13,253 bases of DNA, taken from the NCBI GenBank assembly GCA_045132895.1, contig JBGUTC010000104.1, forward strand, positions 1 to 13,253, in the 5' to 3' direction. A model generated the notes under the pieces. It had not been told where the DNA came from. It did not search any database and was given only the letters and a program-made list of their open reading frames with translations. Source of the stretch: UMGS755 sp045132895. Lineage in GTDB: Bacteria; Bacillota; Clostridia; UBA1381; UBA9506. The position numbers and the translations under genes were made by a program. Below are positions 5,995-12,716 of this stretch, piece after piece. The first letter of the stretch is position 1. Every line of letters starts with the position of its first letter.

Positions 5995-6864
5995 CTATAA
6001 CTTCAGTTTTTTAAAACAGTAGGAACAAACCCCCAGTTCCGTAAATACCAGAATACCGTAACTGACGGTTGCAGCCAGGAAGGTCAGTCGGAGATTTTGG
6101 AAAACCAAAAGACCGGTAGCTTTTTTGATTGCCAGAGCAACGAGCAAGGCGATGAGCACCCGGAAAATCTTTTTAACAGGCGATTTCGGTATCGCAAGGG
6201 ATACGTACTTTTGTTCAAACCAGATTGTTGGCGCAAGAGCCAGGACCATACCAAAGCATTTGAAAAAGTCTTCATATAGTGGGTCAGGGCAGGCCATAAA
6301 GTACACGGCAAAAGGGGAAAAAATTCCGGCGACAGACAGGTATAAAGTCACTTTATTGGAAACTGTTTGATACAACCGATTGCAAAGGAAAGAGGCGCTA
6401 AAACCGAAAAGAGCGCCGACGAGAACATCGCTGGGAAAATGCACCCCTAAAAAGACTCTGGAAAAAGCCACTAAAAGGGTCAGAATAATGGAGAGAGCCA
6501 GTAGCCAGTTCTTTTTCAAGGCAAGAGCTAGGGCAGAACTCCAGGTGGCAAAGTTCTGGGTATGGCCGCTAGGAAAAGAATAGCCGGTTGCGGTTTCGGG
6601 ACGAACACAGGTGACCTCACCGGAGAAAAAAGGGCGGGAGCGCTTTACGAGATTTTTAACCGTAGAATTTCCTGCTAAAGAAGTCAGAGTTGCAAAGAAA
6701 ATCCGGTGTGCCAGTTCTTTGTTAACTGCAAAATACAGGATGACTATCAGGATAATAGCAAAAGTTTCCTCCCCAAGCATAGTCAGCCACTCAATCATCT
6801 GGGTCAGCCATTCTGTCCGCATGCCCTCCAAAAATTTTAAAATCATAAGTTCAACACCGGTCAT
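5995..6864 (-). CDS. PAP2-family membrane lipid phosphatase
   Basis: A 289-residue integral membrane phosphatase. The complete PAP2 triad is present: K-x6-RP at 70-78 (KNLVKRSRP), PSGHT at 98-102, and SR-x5-H-x3-D at 135-146 (SRVFLGVHFPSD). Several hydrophobic helices precede and follow, and about 110 further residues form extra membrane segments at the C-terminus. Candidate substrates are undecaprenyl pyrophosphate (lipid carrier recycling), phosphatidic acid or phosphatidylglycerol phosphate; sequence alone does not decide. The ATG at 6864 is preferred because AGAGGTG lies six to seven bases upstream; the frame also extends nine codons upstream to another ATG, which would fall on the predicted -10 box. 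The gene appears monocistronic, with a promoter overlapping the terminator of the upstream antiporter gene. Confidence 0.93.
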   Translation of the reverse strand: MTGVELMILKFLEGMRTEWLTQMIEWLTMLGEETFAIILIVILYFAVNKELAHRIFFATLTSLAGNSTVKNLVKRSRPFFSGEVTCVRPETATGYSFPSGHTQNFATWSSALALALKKNWLLALSIILTLLVAFSRVFLGVHFPSDVLVGALFGFSASFLCNRLYQTVSNKVTLYLSVAGIFSPFAVYFMACPDPLYEDFFKCFGMVLALAPTIWFEQKYVSLAIPKSPVKKIFRVLIALLVALAIKKATGLLVFQNLRLTFLAATVSYGILVFTELGVCSYCFKKLKL

Positions 6865-6881
6865 TTGATCACCTCTGGACC

Positions 6882-6910
6882 ATTGTACCATAAAAAGAAA
6901 AAAGAATCAA
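6882..6910 (-). promoter_or_regulatory. Predicted promoter of the PAP2 gene, overlapping a terminator
   Basis: Minus-strand -35 TTGATT (6910-6905), a 17-bp spacer and -10 TACAAT (6887-6882). The -35 lies inside the distal arm of the 6901-6959 hairpin. The predicted start near 6875-6877 leaves a very short leader, of about 12 nt, that begins at the ribosome binding site. Confidence 0.6.
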
Positions 6911-6959
6911 TAAAAAAAGGCTGTCCGAAAAACGGACAGCCTTTTTTTATTGATTCTTT
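6901..6959. terminator. Terminator of the nhaC-family gene, 27-bp perfect stem
   Basis: A perfect 27-bp inverted repeat (arms 6901-6927 and 6933-6959) with a five-base A loop on the plus strand. The core is GGCTGTCCG/CGGACAGCC with a seven-T tail mirrored by seven A's, so it works as an intrinsic terminator in either direction. It overlaps the last two bases of the antiporter's stop codon. Confidence 0.93.
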
Positions 6960-8718
6960 ATGCTTTTTTGCTTGAAATTGCCTTAATGACAAAGAGCGTT
7001 GCGATGGTGATGATGATACCGATGGGGAGCAGAATGTATGCGCTCTGGATAAATGCGGCAAGAACATACATCGCAAAGGAAATTACTGCAACGGTAATGG
7101 CGTAGGGCAACTGGGTTGAAACGTGGTTTAAGTGGTTGCACTGTGCACCGGCAGAGGACATGATGGTCGTGTCGGAGATGGGTGAGCAGTGGTCACCGCA
7201 AACAGCACCGGCAAGACAAGCGGACATACCGATGATGAGCAACGGAGAAGTGGGCTCAAAGATTGCAGCCACGATGGGGATTAAGATACCGAAGGTACCC
7301 CAGGAAGTACCGGTGGAGAAGGCCAGAATGCAAGCAACGATGAAGATGATTGCCGGCAGGAAGTTTGCAAGTCCTGCAGCAGCAGAATCCATCAGACCGC
7401 CAACAAACATGTCTGCGCCTAACAGACCAGTCATGTTTTTCAAAGAAGTTGCAAAGGTCAGGATTAAAATCGCAGGTACCATTGCAATGAAGCCCTTGGG
7501 AACGCAATCCAGAGCATCTTTAAAGGTGATGACTCTTCTTGCAATCAGGTAGATGATGGTCGCAACCAGAGCGATTAAAGCACCCCAGGGCAGACCAACG
7601 GTTGCGTCAGTATCACCAAATGCGGTGATAAAGTCGGAACCTGCAAAGAAGCCACCAACATAAATCAGACCGAGAACGGAAACAATAACCAGAAGAATAA
7701 CCGGCAGAACCAGATCGATCACTCTGCCTCTGGGATTTTCTGCTTCTGCTACAGTAGCCTCAGCTTTTTCACCGGAAGTGTAGAGGTCTCCGTTGTTGAT
7801 TGCGTTGTATTCATGAAGTTTCATCGGACCAAAATCGAATTTCATTACAGCCAGCGCTACAACAAATACTAAGGTTAACAGAGAATAGAAGTTGTAGGGA
7901 ATGGCACGAACGAAGAGCTCGATACCGGAGTATCCTGTTCCTTCAGCAAACTGAGAAACAGCAGCAGCCCAGGAAGAAACCGGAGCAATCATACAAATCG
8001 GTGCAGCGGTTGCATCAATGATGTATGCAAGTTTTGCACGGGAAATTTTATGTCTGTCGGTTACGGGAAGCATAACGCTACCAACGGTTAAGCAGTTAAA
8101 GTAGTCATCGATGAAAATCAGAACACCTAACACGAAGGATGCCAGCATCGCACCGGTGCGGCTCTTGATATGAACCTCAGCCCAACGGCCGAAAGCTGCA
8201 GAACCACCGGCTTTGTTAACCAAAGCAACAATGATACCCAGAATAACCAGGAACATAAAGATACCGGCTGTTCCGGAAATAGCGGCGATAATACCGTCAT
8301 TTAACAGCGCATCCAGCGCACCAATGGGATTCCAGTTTGCAACAAACAAACCGCCCAGCAGAATACCGACGAACAGAGAAGAATACACCTCTTTGGTAAT
8401 CAGCGCAAGGGCGATAGCAACCAGCGGAGGCAGGAGCGCTACAAAAGTAGAATGATACTTACTGTCAGCAGGGACAGAGCCACTACCCTCACAGTCAGCA
8501 CAAGCACTCGGCTCTAAGCCACCGGCACCCTGACACAGCGCACAAGCTTCGTCAGCTTCTTCAGCACAGGATTCGCATGTCAGTGCGAAAACTTCGCCGG
8601 AGCCGCCGCAAGTTTCGCAATCAACCGTCGCACTTGATTGAATTGTTACAGAACAAACAACCACAACAATCAAGGCGATTAAGATTGCAACAGCATTGAT
8701 AATTGTTTTCTTTTTCAC
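6958..8718 (-). CDS. NhaC-family Na+/H+ antiporter with DnaJ-like Cys-rich insert
   Basis: A 586-residue secondary transporter of the NhaC family (ion transporter superfamily), expected to exchange Na+ for H+ across the membrane. The core begins at about residue 90 and holds family landmarks: FIDDYFNCLTVGSVMLPVTD, IIDATAAPICMIAPVSSWAA, FSTGTSWGTFGILIPIVAAI and GAVCGDHCSPISDTTIMSSA. About ten or more hydrophobic helices are visible. Before this lies an extra module: a basic start, one helix at about 6-26, then a loop of about 60 residues with four CxxC pairs at 34/37, 48/51, 59/62 and 73/76, three of them continuing as CxxCxGxG. With the MKKK start inside, this loop should face outside. The start is GTG at 8718, with AAGGAGG seven bases upstream. 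It has its own promoter and terminator. NhaC is the best family name; the transported ion is not proven. Confidence 0.93.
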   Translation of the reverse strand: MKKKTIINAVAILIALIVVVVCSVTIQSSATVDCETCGGSGEVFALTCESCAEEADEACALCQGAGGLEPSACADCEGSGSVPADSKYHSTFVALLPPLVAIALALITKEVYSSLFVGILLGGLFVANWNPIGALDALLNDGIIAAISGTAGIFMFLVILGIIVALVNKAGGSAAFGRWAEVHIKSRTGAMLASFVLGVLIFIDDYFNCLTVGSVMLPVTDRHKISRAKLAYIIDATAAPICMIAPVSSWAAAVSQFAEGTGYSGIELFVRAIPYNFYSLLTLVFVVALAVMKFDFGPMKLHEYNAINNGDLYTSGEKAEATVAEAENPRGRVIDLVLPVILLVIVSVLGLIYVGGFFAGSDFITAFGDTDATVGLPWGALIALVATIIYLIARRVITFKDALDCVPKGFIAMVPAILILTFATSLKNMTGLLGADMFVGGLMDSAAAGLANFLPAIIFIVACILAFSTGTSWGTFGILIPIVAAIFEPTSPLLIIGMSACLAGAVCGDHCSPISDTTIMSSAGAQCNHLNHVSTQLPYAITVAVISFAMYVLAAFIQSAYILLPIGIIITIATLFVIKAISSKKA

Positions 8719-8756
8719 AATAAACCCTCCTTAAATTTGGGAAATACTTATGTTTT

Positions 8757-8785
8757 ATCCTATCATAAATTTGTCGTAAGGTCAA
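8757..8785 (-). promoter_or_regulatory. Predicted promoter of the nhaC-family gene
   Basis: Minus-strand -35 TTGACC (8785-8780), a 17-bp spacer and -10 TAGGAT (8762-8757), giving a leader of about 32 nt ending in AAGGAGG. A perfect TTGACA also occurs at 8797-8792 but lacks a good -10 at usable spacing. A promoter is needed here because a terminator lies directly upstream. Confidence 0.5.
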
Positions 8786-8798
8786 TATTTTTGTCAAA

Positions 8799-8827
8799 AA
8801 AAGAAGATGTGAGTCACATCTTCTTTT
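8799..8827 (-). terminator. Intrinsic terminator of the metal-uptake operon
   Basis: A 14-bp perfect inverted repeat (arms 8799-8812 and 8814-8827) around a single central base; in RNA the loop would open to about 3-5 nt. On the minus strand it is followed by a run of seven T's. It starts 11 nt after the permease stop and separates the importer operon from the antiporter gene. Confidence 0.9.
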
Positions 8828-8837
8828 GATTCTTTTC

Positions 8838-9650
8838 TTATTTCAGTCGTTCTATGATGGCGAAAATCAGGAAAATAATCAGGCTGACAGCCACCACACA
8901 GGCCCCTGTGGGAATGGAAAAGAAAAAGGAAAGGAACATGCCGATAAGAAAACTGAGTATGCCGGTTACTGCAGAACAAATGACGACCGACCGGAAACTT
9001 TTAAACAGACGCATAGCGGTCAGAGCCGGAAAAATAATTAAACTGGACATCAGCATAGTACCCATCATGCGCATGCCGACCACGACTGTAATGGCGGTGA
9101 GCAGGGCAAGGAGCATGTGATAGAGCCGGACGCGGGCTCCGGTTGCCCGGGCAAATGCCTCGTCAAAAGTAACGGCAAAAATGTTGTGATACAAGAAAAT
9201 AAATAAGCAAAGCACAGCCAGGGACAAAATCACGCTGAGAATCACATCGCCCTGACTCATGGCTAAAATACTGCCGAACATGTAGTTATGAACATCAGCA
9301 TTCATACCGCCGGAGAGTGAAGTGACAATAACGCCCAGAGCCAGTGCGGCGGAAGACACCATGGCAATAGCGGCATCGCCTTTGATTTTTCCGGTTTCAG
9401 ACAGATGCAAAAGCCCGAAGGCTGCCAGAATCACCACCGGGGTAGAGACATAAAGGGGCGCCAGATTCAGCGCCATAGCAACGGAGAGAGCACCGAATCC
9501 CACATGGGACAGACCGTCTCCAATCATAGAAAATCGCTTTAAAACCAGGCAAACACCTAACAGTGCCGCGCATAGGGAGACTAAAAGGCCAACCAGAAAC
9601 GCCCGGGTCATAAAAGAATAGGAAAAAACGGAAAGAATGGCATTAACCAT
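8838..9650 (-). CDS. znuB: Metal (zinc/manganese-type) ABC transporter permease
   Basis: The 270-residue membrane subunit of an ABC-3 family metal importer (ZnuB/AdcB/MntB type). It has about eight hydrophobic segments. The conserved early LVLKRFSMIGDGLSHVGFGA and the later FDEAFARATGARVRLYHML and MRMMGTMLMSSLIIFPALTA are hallmarks of the family. I place the start at the ATG at 9650 because AGGAGGTG lies just upstream and the N-terminus then matches the family; the frame is open for 21 more codons upstream inside the ATPase gene, but that extension reads as unrelated polar sequence. It overlaps the ATPase gene by 8 nt (ATGGTTAA) and is last in the operon. Zinc is the likely ion, manganese or iron possible. 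Confidence 0.93.
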   Translation of the reverse strand: MVNAILSVFSYSFMTRAFLVGLLVSLCAALLGVCLVLKRFSMIGDGLSHVGFGALSVAMALNLAPLYVSTPVVILAAFGLLHLSETGKIKGDAAIAMVSSAALALGVIVTSLSGGMNADVHNYMFGSILAMSQGDVILSVILSLAVLCLFIFLYHNIFAVTFDEAFARATGARVRLYHMLLALLTAITVVVGMRMMGTMLMSSLIIFPALTAMRLFKSFRSVVICSAVTGILSFLIGMFLSFFFSIPTGACVVAVSLIIFLIFAIIERLK

Positions 9651-10350
9651 GGCTGACACCTCCTGACAGTCTGGCATAGGCTTCTGTTTTGGCATAGTCT
9701 TCTGCGGTGCCAAAAAAGAGAATATGGGTTGCCATGTGGAGAATTTTTGTGCCGTAGGCTACGGCGTTTTGAATATCGTGGGACACCATAATCACCGTAA
9801 CACCGTGCTCCTGGTTGAGTTTTTTTATAATCTGATAGAGTTCTGCTGTGGCAGTGGGGTCGAGGCCGGCGGCGGGTTCATCCAACAGGAGGAGTTTTTC
9901 TGTGGCGCACAATGCCCGTGCCAGTAACACCCGTTGTTGCTGTCCACCGGAAAGTTCACGGTATGACCGTTTTTCCAGGCTGGAAATTCCCAGAAGATTC
10001 AGCATGTCTTTGGCTCTTTGGTGTTCTTTTTTATTGTAAAACGGCCGCCAACCTTTCCGGCTGCGGCAACCGGACAAAACAACTTCATAGACAGAGGCGG
10101 GAAAATCTTTCTGTACCTCTGTTTGCTGCGGTAAATAGCCGATTTCGGTCTGCGCAAGACCGGATAGAACCACCCGCCCGTGACTGGGTGGCAGAAGCCC
10201 TAAAATTCCTTTCATCAAGGTACTTTTTCCGGAACCGTTCTCACCGACAACGCAGAGATAATCTCCTTCGCTGACGGAAAAATCCACATGACAAACAGCG
10301 TTAACGCTGTCATAGTGCATGCATAAATCCTCGCAGGAAACCAGTGTCAT
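9643..10350 (-). CDS. znuC: Metal (zinc/manganese-type) ABC transporter ATP-binding protein
   Basis: The 235-residue cytoplasmic ATPase of the metal importer. All motifs are intact: Walker A GENGSGKST (36-44), Q-loop LPQQ (73-76), signature ELSGGQQQR (132-140), Walker B LLLLDEP (153-159), D-loop GLDP, and switch His in VSHD (191). The ATG at 10350 overlaps the lipoprotein stop as ATGA, and its own stop overlaps the permease start by 8 nt, so the three subunits are translationally coupled. The length is typical for ZnuC/AdcC. The order binding protein, ATPase, permease is that of zinc operons in several Firmicutes. Confidence 0.95.
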   Translation of the reverse strand: MTLVSCEDLCMHYDSVNAVCHVDFSVSEGDYLCVVGENGSGKSTLMKGILGLLPPSHGRVVLSGLAQTEIGYLPQQTEVQKDFPASVYEVVLSGCRSRKGWRPFYNKKEHQRAKDMLNLLGISSLEKRSYRELSGGQQQRVLLARALCATEKLLLLDEPAAGLDPTATAELYQIIKKLNQEHGVTVIMVSHDIQNAVAYGTKILHMATHILFFGTAEDYAKTEAYARLSGGVSHG

Positions 10351-11249
10351 GAAAGAACGCCCTCCTTTATGTGTTCAAGGTTTTGTTTCATCAGAGACAA
10401 ATAGGTTACGCCCTTTTGAAAATCTTCTTTGGAAATGTTGTGACAGGAATGGAGCAACAAAGGCTTTGCACCGGTTTCTTCAGCGATGAGCCGGGCAACC
10501 TTCGGGTCTGCCAGTTCTTCGTAGTAAATAACCGGAATATCTTCTTCCTGAACGGTTTCGATTATGTCGGCAATGGCTGCCGCAGCCGGTTCGGTTTCGG
10601 AAGAACAACTGTCATAAGCCGCTTTCCAGGAAAACCCGTATTCTTCTGCAAAATATAAAAAGGCAAATCGCCCGCCAAACACCAGTTTTTTGCGGACCGC
10701 GCCATCTGCAAGGCTACGGAAGGCATTGTCTAAGTCAGAAAGTTCCTGCCGGAGCGGTTCGCTTCGCATGCGGTATGCATCTGCGTGGGGGGCATCCAGA
10801 GAGCAAAGGGCATTCTCAATCTGTTGCGCCATCATAGCGGCAAAACGGGGATTTGTGAAGATGTGGGGGTCCATCGTATGCTGATGACCCTCGTGTTCCT
10901 GTTCTTCTAAAGGCAGATTCTTTGAAAGGTTCAGGATAACCGGACCATTGGAAAGGCTATCCAGCAGAGGTGTTACCCAGCTCTCCATGTTGTCGCCGGT
11001 ATAAATAAATAAATCAGCTTCCTGAATGGCAATCATGTCCGTAGGCGTGGGCTCATAGGAATGACTTTCGCTGCCCGGCGGAAGCAACAGCGTAACATCA
11101 GCTGCTTCCCCGGCAATGGTTTTTGCAAAATCGTATTGCGGGAAGAGCGTTGTCACAACAGTTATGGTATCGTCTTTTTCAGAAACAGAAACAGGCTGGC
11201 AACCTGCCAATAGCAGACAAACAGTCAGCACGATGCATAATTTTTTCAA
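10347..11249 (-). CDS. znuA: Metal-binding lipoprotein of the zinc/manganese-type ABC importer
   Basis: A 300-residue cluster A-I substrate-binding lipoprotein that captures metal outside the membrane. The signal peptide ends in lipobox LLAGC with Cys17 as the lipidated residue. Expected ligands are His63 in ESHSYEP and His129 in DPHIF. A short acidic/His-rich stretch, EEQEHEGHQH (115-124), just before the second ligand resembles the zinc-specific loop of ZnuA/AdcA. At the usual third-ligand site, where zinc proteins have His and manganese proteins Glu, this protein has Arg194 (GGRFAFLYF). LLLHSCHN near 264-271 offers His267 and His270 as alternatives. The start is TTG at 11249 with GGAGGG upstream; no in-frame ATG would preserve the signal peptide. 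It begins 15 nt after the kinase stop, so it is co-transcribed with it. Zinc is favoured. Confidence 0.92.
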   Translation of the reverse strand: MKKLCIVLTVCLLLAGCQPVSVSEKDDTITVVTTLFPQYDFAKTIAGEAADVTLLLPPGSESHSYEPTPTDMIAIQEADLFIYTGDNMESWVTPLLDSLSNGPVILNLSKNLPLEEQEHEGHQHTMDPHIFTNPRFAAMMAQQIENALCSLDAPHADAYRMRSEPLRQELSDLDNAFRSLADGAVRKKLVFGGRFAFLYFAEEYGFSWKAAYDSCSSETEPAAAAIADIIETVQEEDIPVIYYEELADPKVARLIAEETGAKPLLLHSCHNISKEDFQKGVTYLSLMKQNLEHIKEGVLS

Positions 11250-11264
11250 TGGAATCCCTCCGTG

Positions 11265-12713
11265 TTACATCTGCGCGGGTTGCTGTTTTGAGGCAGATGC
11301 GGGTGCTAAGGTGAAATTAAAGCGGGTAAAGGAACCCGGTTCGCTTTCTGCCCAAATGGTTTCGCCGTGGGCTTTTATGATGTTCTTGACAATGTAGAGT
11401 CCTAAGCCAGTTCCGTTTTTGTTCAGGCTCCGGGACTTGTCCGATTTATAGAAACGGTCAAAGACATATTTTAAATCGTCCTTTTCGATGCCAATACCGG
11501 AATTCTGGATGGAAACAAAGACTTTATTCTGGTCTGCTGTTCCTGTACGAATATCCATGAAACCGTTTTCTTCCGTAAACTTAATAGCGTTATCCAAAAG
11601 ATTGGTCAGAACGCGCTGAATGCTATCCTTATCCGCCAGAACCCGCTGGTTTTCTGACTCAAAATGGATGGTCAGCTGAATATTTTTGTCTGTAATCCGC
11701 TTTTCCAGCTTAATGACGGCGAGACGAATCAATTCATTGATGTCCAACTCCCGCAGTTCCAGAGAAAAGGTTCCCTGTTCCAGTTTGGAAAGGTCTAACA
11801 GGTCTGTCACTAACCGGGACAGGCGCTTGGTTTCGTCTAACACAATGGAGAGATAGTGGTTTTGCTGTTCCGGCGGAATGGTGCCGTCTAAAATGCCGCC
11901 CACAAAGCCGGTAATGGTCGTCATGGGTGTCCGTAAATCGTGTGACACATTGGCCACAAAACTCCGGCGCATATCCTCCAGATTTTCAATCGAATCTGCC
12001 ATTTTGTTAAAAGAGTCACCCAGTTCGCCAATTTCGTTTTGCTCGGTCAAAGACACGCGACGTTCAAAATGTCCGTCAGCAATGGCCTTTGAAGCGCTGT
12101 TCAGAGTTTTTAAGGGACGGGTAATCCGGGCAGACATGGTGTAAATAATCACCAGGGCGACCAGGAAAACCAGGGAAACGGACATCAGGAAAATATGGAG
12201 TACACCGGTTCGCATCTGGTGGATTTCCGGCATGGGCAGGCTGACAAAAACACCACCGATAATGGTGTCCTCACCGTAGCGGATGGGGACGCCGACGGTG
12301 AGCGCCGTTGTGTTAAAAATGCCGCCTAAAGTTCCGATATGCCGGAATTGTTGTCCGCGCGTGATGCCCATATAAAATTCCGGTTGAACTTTTACAGGAT
12401 TGTAACCCGTGGTTGCGGCAATCAGTTTTCCGTCTGTATCAATTACGGCGATAAAGGACTCTGAAGACCGGCTCAAGGCGTCGATGCTCATCTGGTAGTT
12501 TTCCTTCGGGTAGTTGGGATTGCGCTGCGCTACATCAATGGTGAAATTCGCCAGGCTTTCCGCTACGTAGACCAGCGTGTCCTCCTCGTGGGCAGTCAGG
12601 TAATTGCCTAAAAGACCATACATGAGCATACCCATAACCAAAAAGCTGAAAACAATTGCCAGCATGGTGTAAAAAAATAACTGTGAGAAAATGCTTTTTT
12701 TAAACAAAGTCAT
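11265..12713 (-). CDS. Membrane-bound sensor histidine kinase (PhoR/WalK-like)
   Basis: A 482-residue two-component sensor. Layout: helix 1 at about 12-36; extracellular region of about 135 residues (37-170) with a PAS/CACHE-like stretch including FIAVIDTDGKLIAATTGY; helix 2 at about 171-193; HAMP domain at about 194-246 containing ITRPLKTL; HisKA with phospho-acceptor His258 in FVANVSHDLRTPM; and a HATPase domain with N-box DSIQRVLTNLLDNAIKF, GIGIEKDDL and NGTGLGLYI. All catalytic boxes are intact. The ATG at 12713 lies 3 nt after the response-regulator stop; the ribosome binding site is weak, suggesting coupling. The final SASKQQPAQM tail is non-conserved. The metal-importer lipoprotein gene starts 15 nt downstream. 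The signal is unknown; the operon context suggests a link to metal supply or envelope state. Confidence 0.95.
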   Translation of the reverse strand: MTLFKKSIFSQLFFYTMLAIVFSFLVMGMLMYGLLGNYLTAHEEDTLVYVAESLANFTIDVAQRNPNYPKENYQMSIDALSRSSESFIAVIDTDGKLIAATTGYNPVKVQPEFYMGITRGQQFRHIGTLGGIFNTTALTVGVPIRYGEDTIIGGVFVSLPMPEIHQMRTGVLHIFLMSVSLVFLVALVIIYTMSARITRPLKTLNSASKAIADGHFERRVSLTEQNEIGELGDSFNKMADSIENLEDMRRSFVANVSHDLRTPMTTITGFVGGILDGTIPPEQQNHYLSIVLDETKRLSRLVTDLLDLSKLEQGTFSLELRELDINELIRLAVIKLEKRITDKNIQLTIHFESENQRVLADKDSIQRVLTNLLDNAIKFTEENGFMDIRTGTADQNKVFVSIQNSGIGIEKDDLKYVFDRFYKSDKSRSLNKNGTGLGLYIVKNIIKAHGETIWAESEPGSFTRFNFTLAPASASKQQPAQM

Positions 12714-12716
12714 CCC

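Noticed and set aside
7136..7552. 138-codon plus-strand reading frame opposite the antiporter gene
   Set aside because: Lies wholly antisense to conserved NhaC motifs; its product resembles no family and is explained by codon bias of the true gene.
8719..8798. Sodium riboswitch or Zur box upstream of the antiporter gene
   Set aside because: The predicted leader is only about 30-40 nt with no complex fold, and only a half-site resembling a Zur box (TCGTAAG) is present, not a dyad.
9651..9713. 21-codon upstream extension of the permease frame
   Set aside because: It encodes polar sequence unlike family N-termini and lies within the ATPase gene; the ATG at 9650 has a strong AGGAGGTG.
9912..10274. 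120-codon plus-strand reading frame opposite the importer ATPase gene
   Set aside because: Antisense shadow of an ATPase with all motifs intact; no ribosome binding site or recognisable domain.
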